Source: Deltaproteobacteria bacterium (GTDB taxonomy: Bacteria; Myxococcota_A; UBA9042; DTJE01). From it: 64,000 nucleotides of DNA. Positions 59,977 through 64,000 of this stretch are shown piece by piece; the first letter of the stretch is position 1; each line of letters begins with the position of its first letter. The notes under the pieces were generated by a model. It had not been told where the DNA came from, made no database searches, and saw only the letters and a program-made list of their open reading frames with translations. Location of the stretch: assembly GCA_029547805.1 (NCBI GenBank), contig JAKPOP010000010.1:273675-337674 (forward strand). The letters run 5' to 3'. Position numbers and translations under genes: made by a program.

Positions 59977-60070
59977 CGTCCGACCTCCGGACACAGATCC
60001 ATTGTCCCGACTCCGCCGGGGTCTGCCAACCGCTCCCAGGACCCATCAGCACACCGCCGGGGAGTACCGA

Positions 60071-61828
60071 TCAGCGGAGGAGGCACCAGTCGAAGGGATA
60101 GGCGGGAGCATCCAGGGGCACCAGGTCCGGCGCGGCCACGGCGCGGCCCGCCACCGCATCCAGTCGATAGACCCGGGCGTCGGGACCCACCCCCACCTGG
60201 AGTTCCTCGAAGGCGGTGACGCTGACGTAGCCCGTGTCGATGCGACCGTCGGCCGAGGCGTACTGGACGAACAGGGTCCGCTCGCCTCCGGGTCCCCGGC
60301 CGCAGGTGATGCAGTAACGGGCGTAGGGGTCCTGGAGGGTCGGCTCATCGTACCAGGGCTCATCGCTGCCGCCGTTCTCCCGCATCACCAGCAGGGTGCC
60401 CCGCTGGGGCGGGCTCGAGGGACGGTCCACTATCCGGGTGTCGCCCGGGACCACCAGCACGATCCGGTCGATGCCCGGGTCCCCGAAGACCGCCTCCCCG
60501 TAGCCGCCCCCGCCGAAGAAGTCGCCACCCTGATAGGGGGTGGATTCATTCATCTCGTCCACGTACCAGAAGAGGACGTCGTTGCCGTGGCCCCCGAAGA
60601 CCCGGACGTCCTTCACGTTGCCCCCGAGGATCACCCAGTCGTCCCCGTCGGTCGGGTCCAGCGTGTCGGTGCGGCCTCCGGCCCCGTTGCCAGCGTCCAG
60701 GGCGGCGGCACGGATGTTTCGGGCGAAGAGGACGTCCGCCCCGGGGCCTGCATGAACGGTCATGGTCCGGACCGGATAGTCCAGTCCCGCATCGTCGAGG
60801 CAGCCCGCCACCACGAGGTCGTCGTCGCGGTCCGCCCCCGGGTCCCCGGTGGCGCCGGTCCGATAATCCAGGCTCCAGGCCCGCCCGAAGACCAGCACGT
60901 CGGGCCCGCCGCCCAGCGATCCCGTGATGCTGGAGAGGTTGCCCTGGGGCCCCAGCAGCAGCAGGTCCATCCCCGAGGACCCCTCGAAGTACTCCCCCGG
61001 TCCCGAGAAGTCCACGGCCTCTGGGTACTTCGGGAGGAAGCGCCAGCCGAAGGGTCGATCACAGCCGTCCCGAAGCGGCTGGAACTCCCCGAGGTTCGTG
61101 TAGAAGTTGCGCCAGTTGGCCAGGTCGTTGTCGGCGTCGTTCCAGTCCCAGCGCCCTGGCGGCAGGATCGGCGTCGGCCTCCCTTCCACGCGATGGCCGT
61201 CGAAGTACTCATCGTCGTAGAGGCCCTCCAGGGGGAAGTCCTCCGGACGGGGCGTCCAGGACCCGTCCCAGGACCAGGTGTTGGGCCTGGGACCGGAAGG
61301 CCAGGCAGGGGACAGCAGCAGGTCCGGCAGCAGGCGTTCGCAGGTCGGCCCCACGGGGGCATCGGCACCCGGGTCCGCAACACCCGGGTCCTCCACGGCC
61401 AGGTCTGGCCTGCCAGGGTCCAGTCCGCCCGTGTCGCCAGGCGCCTCGTCCGACCCAAGGTCCATTCCACCCGTCTCCCCAGGCGCCTCGTCTCCGCCTC
61501 CGGAGTCGTCCTCCTGGAGGTCCGCGGGCGCCAGATCCTCCATCGGGACCTCCGGGCCACCTGAGTCCGTCAGGTCGAGGCCTCCCGGGTCCACGGCCGT
61601 GGAATCCGATGCCCCGGAGTCCCCGGTGGCCAGGTCCTGGTCATTCCCCTCCCGGGGCAGGTCCCTCGGCGGTTCCTGGTCCTCGTCCGAACCTTGATCG
61701 ACGTCCTCGGGCATGCCCCATTCCGAAGGCAGGTCGTCGCCGACATCGCGGCCCGGCAGTCCCGAGGCCCCTCCGCGACAGGAGGCCGCCAGGATCAGCA
61801 CCCCGATCCACCGTCTCCCGAAGCCCAT
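60071..61828 (-). CDS. Large secreted lipoprotein with Asp-rich spacer and RTX-like beta region
   Basis: 585 residues. Lipobox ILAASC at Cys17, then about 120 residues made almost only of Asp, Glu, Gly, Pro, Ser and Thr (DPGGLDLTDSGGPEVPMEDL), then a globular part. The C-terminal half has repeats such as GPGADVLFARN, GDDWVILGGNVKDV and GGHGNDVLFWYVDE that resemble calcium-binding haemolysin-type (GGxGxD) turns. A single domain of catalytic type is not evident. The start at 61828 is chosen for the signal; the frame is open further upstream without merit. Same spacer design as the lipoproteins at 50628 and 690. Confidence 0.75.
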   Translation of the reverse strand: MGFGRRWIGVLILAASCRGGASGLPGRDVGDDLPSEWGMPEDVDQGSDEDQEPPRDLPREGNDQDLATGDSGASDSTAVDPGGLDLTDSGGPEVPMEDLAPADLQEDDSGGGDEAPGETGGMDLGSDEAPGDTGGLDPGRPDLAVEDPGVADPGADAPVGPTCERLLPDLLLSPAWPSGPRPNTWSWDGSWTPRPEDFPLEGLYDDEYFDGHRVEGRPTPILPPGRWDWNDADNDLANWRNFYTNLGEFQPLRDGCDRPFGWRFLPKYPEAVDFSGPGEYFEGSSGMDLLLLGPQGNLSSITGSLGGGPDVLVFGRAWSLDYRTGATGDPGADRDDDLVVAGCLDDAGLDYPVRTMTVHAGPGADVLFARNIRAAALDAGNGAGGRTDTLDPTDGDDWVILGGNVKDVRVFGGHGNDVLFWYVDEMNESTPYQGGDFFGGGGYGEAVFGDPGIDRIVLVVPGDTRIVDRPSSPPQRGTLLVMRENGGSDEPWYDEPTLQDPYARYCITCGRGPGGERTLFVQYASADGRIDTGYVSVTAFEELQVGVGPDARVYRLDAVAGRAVAAPDLVPLDAPAYPFDWCLLR

Positions 61829-62108
61829 GTGGCCTCCCCTTCCCGGCACTTTCAGCATACCGCGGTTCCCCCGATGCTGCCCGTTCCGACCCCCCATCCC
61901 CGCCCGGGACGCCCTCCTGGAGGCCCTGTCGGCGATGCCCGACCACCGGGTCCTCAGCAGGTCCCGCGGCGCCGCCGGGCCGTCGTTCCCTGGCGCCATG
62001 ACCGGCATCCGGCAGCCGGGCAGGACATCAGACCCCCATCCGGTGGCGGGCCACGGTTCCTGGAGCCACGTGTGATAAGATGCCGCGGACTCCACTGGGG
62101 AGACCCGG
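61829..62108. other. Divergent intergenic region
   Basis: 280 bases between two oppositely transcribed secreted-protein genes. A GATAAGAT box (62075-62082) lies 27 bases before the plus-strand gene and a TATGCT box on the minus strand near 61857 may serve the lipoprotein; neither has a convincing -35. No RNA gene or further coding frame is supported. Confidence 0.35.
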
Positions 62109-63824
62109 ATGTCGTTGCGATCGTCCCTGCTCTCGTGCCTGTTCCTGGTCATGGGGACCCTGGCCTCCAGGGCCGCCTCGGGAGACTCGGCCCCCGTCGA
62201 GTACACGGTTCCCCCGGGCCAGGAGGACCTGCTGCTCCGGATGACCCGTCCGGCGGCCCGGGGCTTCCCGGGAGGCTTCCTGCTGCAAGAGGTGCGGGTG
62301 GAGCGGACGATGGTCGTGGCCTCCTACCGGGATCGCGCCGGGCAGACCGTCGTGGTCCACCTGGTCCACCCCTCCCGAGCCGATCGCCCCATGGCCCGGA
62401 CCGAAAAATTCGCCCTCCTGGTCCCGGAGAAACCAGAAGGCCGTGCGGCTGATCGCCTGGTCACGGCCCTGGCCCGACAGGTCCGCAAACACGAGGTGCC
62501 CTTTGCCTGGTCCACGGCGAGCGATGGGCAGTCTCCTTCCCCGGCCCCGCAGGAGACAGCCGGCAGCGCGCCCCCCGGCATGTGGATGCCCGAGATCCCA
62601 ACCAATGGCCTCAGCATCGCCTTCCTGGGCCCCCCGCGACACCAGGTCGCGTCGGGGGCCCTGTCGGAATATCAGGCCGTCCGTGACGCCCTGGCCGGGA
62701 GCGCCACCCCCGAGGCCCTGGCCCGGGCAGTCGCCCTGGCCCGCAAGCACTCGGCCCATGGCCCGACGGTCCGGGCGATCGCATCGCTGGTCCGGACGGC
62801 CGGCGACGGGTCCCGGGCCCGGGACCTGCTGCGCCCGCTGGCGGCCAGCCCCGTCGAACAGACCCCTGAGGACCTGCTCACGGAGTACCTGGCCTCCCTG
62901 GAACTGGCCGGCGACGGACAGGCCCTCCAGGAGGTCTGCAGCCACGTCCCGGCATCCTCGAAGTCCCTGGGGCCGGACCCCGCCTGCTGCCGGATCGCCG
63001 CCTGGACGCTGTTGCTCCGGGAGGGCCGGACCCAGGAGGTGGTCCGGGCCGTCGGGCCGCTGGATGCCCCGGTCTCGAAGACCTGCGAGGCGGTGATCCG
63101 CCTGCGACTGGCGATCCACCTGGACGACCCCGCAGCGGTGGAGAAGGCCGGCAAGGCCGCCACGGACGCCTTCCCGAAGGACCCGGACCTGTGGTTTCTG
63201 TGGGGCAACTACTACTGGAACCGCCGGGAACTGGACCGGGCCATCGCCCCCTGGGACCACCTGATGGCCCTGCGCCCCGACTATCCCTCGGCCCTGGGCC
63301 TCTACATCTCGACCTACCTCATGAGCGGCCGCCTGGCCCAGGACACCATCCCCCAGTGGAGCCGCAAGGCCGACGCCGCCCCCGACGACCCGGTGCTGAA
63401 CTACCTCGCCGCCATCTCCTGGTACTACAAGGCCAACAGCACCCACGACCCCGAGGACTACCGCCGGTCGATCCCCTACTTCGAGCGGGTCGTCGCCCGC
63501 ATCCCGAAGGACCAGCCCCGGGCCTGGATGTATCTGGGAATGGCCCACTTCTTCACCGGGAACCAGCAGAGGGCCGAGCAGATCCTCCAGGACCTGGAGC
63601 CCTACACCTGGCACGAGCCGGACATCAACTACTGCCGGTCGCTGGTGTACCGGAAGACCGACCTGCCCCGGGCCATCGCCGAGATGGAGCGGTTCCTCCA
63701 GGTCTTCCTGATGGCCGGACGTCTGAACTTCGGACCCGCGAAGCTGAAGAAGGCCCAGGATGACCTCGCGGCGATGAAGCGAGGCGAGATCCCCTCCTAC
63801 TGGCTCCCGCCGGACGCCCAGTAG
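62109..63824 (+). CDS. Secreted tetratricopeptide-repeat protein
   Basis: 571 residues with a signal peptide (about 1-23, LASRAASGD). Residues about 28-140 form an N-terminal beta-rich domain; a Pro/Ser-rich linker follows; from about 185 to the end there are helical repeats, clearest as TPRs at WFLWGNYYWNRRELDRAIAP and AWMYLGMAHFFTGNQQRAEQ. Such proteins serve as periplasmic scaffolds. No catalytic motif. ATG at 62109 with GGGAGACCCGG upstream. Function not recognised. Confidence 0.75.
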   Translation: MSLRSSLLSCLFLVMGTLASRAASGDSAPVEYTVPPGQEDLLLRMTRPAARGFPGGFLLQEVRVERTMVVASYRDRAGQTVVVHLVHPSRADRPMARTEKFALLVPEKPEGRAADRLVTALARQVRKHEVPFAWSTASDGQSPSPAPQETAGSAPPGMWMPEIPTNGLSIAFLGPPRHQVASGALSEYQAVRDALAGSATPEALARAVALARKHSAHGPTVRAIASLVRTAGDGSRARDLLRPLAASPVEQTPEDLLTEYLASLELAGDGQALQEVCSHVPASSKSLGPDPACCRIAAWTLLLREGRTQEVVRAVGPLDAPVSKTCEAVIRLRLAIHLDDPAAVEKAGKAATDAFPKDPDLWFLWGNYYWNRRELDRAIAPWDHLMALRPDYPSALGLYISTYLMSGRLAQDTIPQWSRKADAAPDDPVLNYLAAISWYYKANSTHDPEDYRRSIPYFERVVARIPKDQPRAWMYLGMAHFFTGNQQRAEQILQDLEPYTWHEPDINYCRSLVYRKTDLPRAIAEMERFLQVFLMAGRLNFGPAKLKKAQDDLAAMKRGEIPSYWLPPDAQ

Positions 63825-64000
63825 CACCGGTTCCGTGCCCCCCCGAAGACTCTCGTCCCGTGCTGCGTCCCGGGTCGCCCGGCCTCCCAGGCCCCTGGAG
63901 ACACGGATCGCCCCTGACCCCGGTCCCGTCAGGACCGGCCGCGACCCGCGCTGGACAGGGGATGCGAAACAGAGCAAGGGTCAGGAGAACATGTGGTCCA
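63825..64000. other. Terminal non-coding stretch
   Basis: The last 176 bases contain no supported gene start, terminator or repeat. A gene may begin beyond the window. Confidence 0.4.

Overview
The window is about 70% G+C and densely coded in both directions, with most genes in operons whose stop and start codons overlap (ATGA, TGATG). Many putative lipoproteins, a beta-barrel with a C-terminal Phe, a TusA/NifS relay and a Flx-Hdr complex point to a Gram-negative anaerobe or facultative anaerobe. Surface lipoproteins with Asp/Pro/Gly-rich spacers and a large hybrid sensor kinase are reminiscent of Myxococcota and related former Deltaproteobacteria. No rRNA or tRNA is present, so the lineage is inference.

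Layout. 1-3750: a partial gene, a Tat-type molybdopterin oxidoreductase lipoprotein, MntP, a small lipoprotein and a truncated GH5-like lipoprotein. 3927-12290: a long plus-strand operon behind a good sigma70-type promoter: SGNH membrane protein, cysteine desulfurase, TusA carrier, PP-loop ATPase, two tiny membrane proteins (SxtJ-like, DUF5989-like), NodU/CmcH carbamoyltransferase, a second SGNH protein, a second DUF5989-like miniprotein, then a PlsC acyltransferase. This joins a sulfur relay to a saxitoxin sxtI-J-K-L-like carbamoylation module and is the best candidate for an undescribed system. 12393-17181: GH31 glycosidase, ADP-dependent sugar kinase (mainly archaeal family) and PrmA. 17197-20922: PIG-L deacetylase, OPA-family transporter and a membrane protein.

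20854-22874 is a scrambled island bounded by a 191-bp direct repeat. It holds a disrupted copZ copy, an IS3-type end, a PIN/AbrB toxin-antitoxin pair and a deleted IS21 istA. Intact copZ-copA follow. 25249-28056 (minus): DUF6485 protein and thiM-thiE-thiL. 28293-33965: 3,5-diaminohexanoate dehydrogenase (lysine fermentation), glutamine synthetase, octaheme HAO-like cytochrome, Crp/Fnr regulator and a beta-barrel. 33989-39300: SBP-PAS-kinase-receiver hybrid sensor, and divergently a GH-like lipoprotein ending in an intrinsic terminator. 39479-46197: hdrCBA plus flxD/C/B/A-type genes, an electron-bifurcating NAD(H)-heterodisulfide reductase-type complex, behind two perfect palindromes.

46309-64000: C69 peptidase, AlaX-type editing protein, CmpB-like membrane protein, SDR enzyme, a Cys-rich repeat lipoprotein with 114-bp tandem repeats, an operon of LPG-synthase-type membrane protein, GT39 glycosyltransferase and type I phosphodiesterase, a TauE permease, an RtcB-archease pair, another Asp-rich lipoprotein and a TPR protein.

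Together the genes suggest anaerobic energy conservation (Flx-Hdr, HAO-like cytochrome, lysine fermentation), intracellular alpha-glucan use with ADP as phosphoryl donor, and a large investment in cell-envelope lipoproteins and small-molecule or glycan tailoring.
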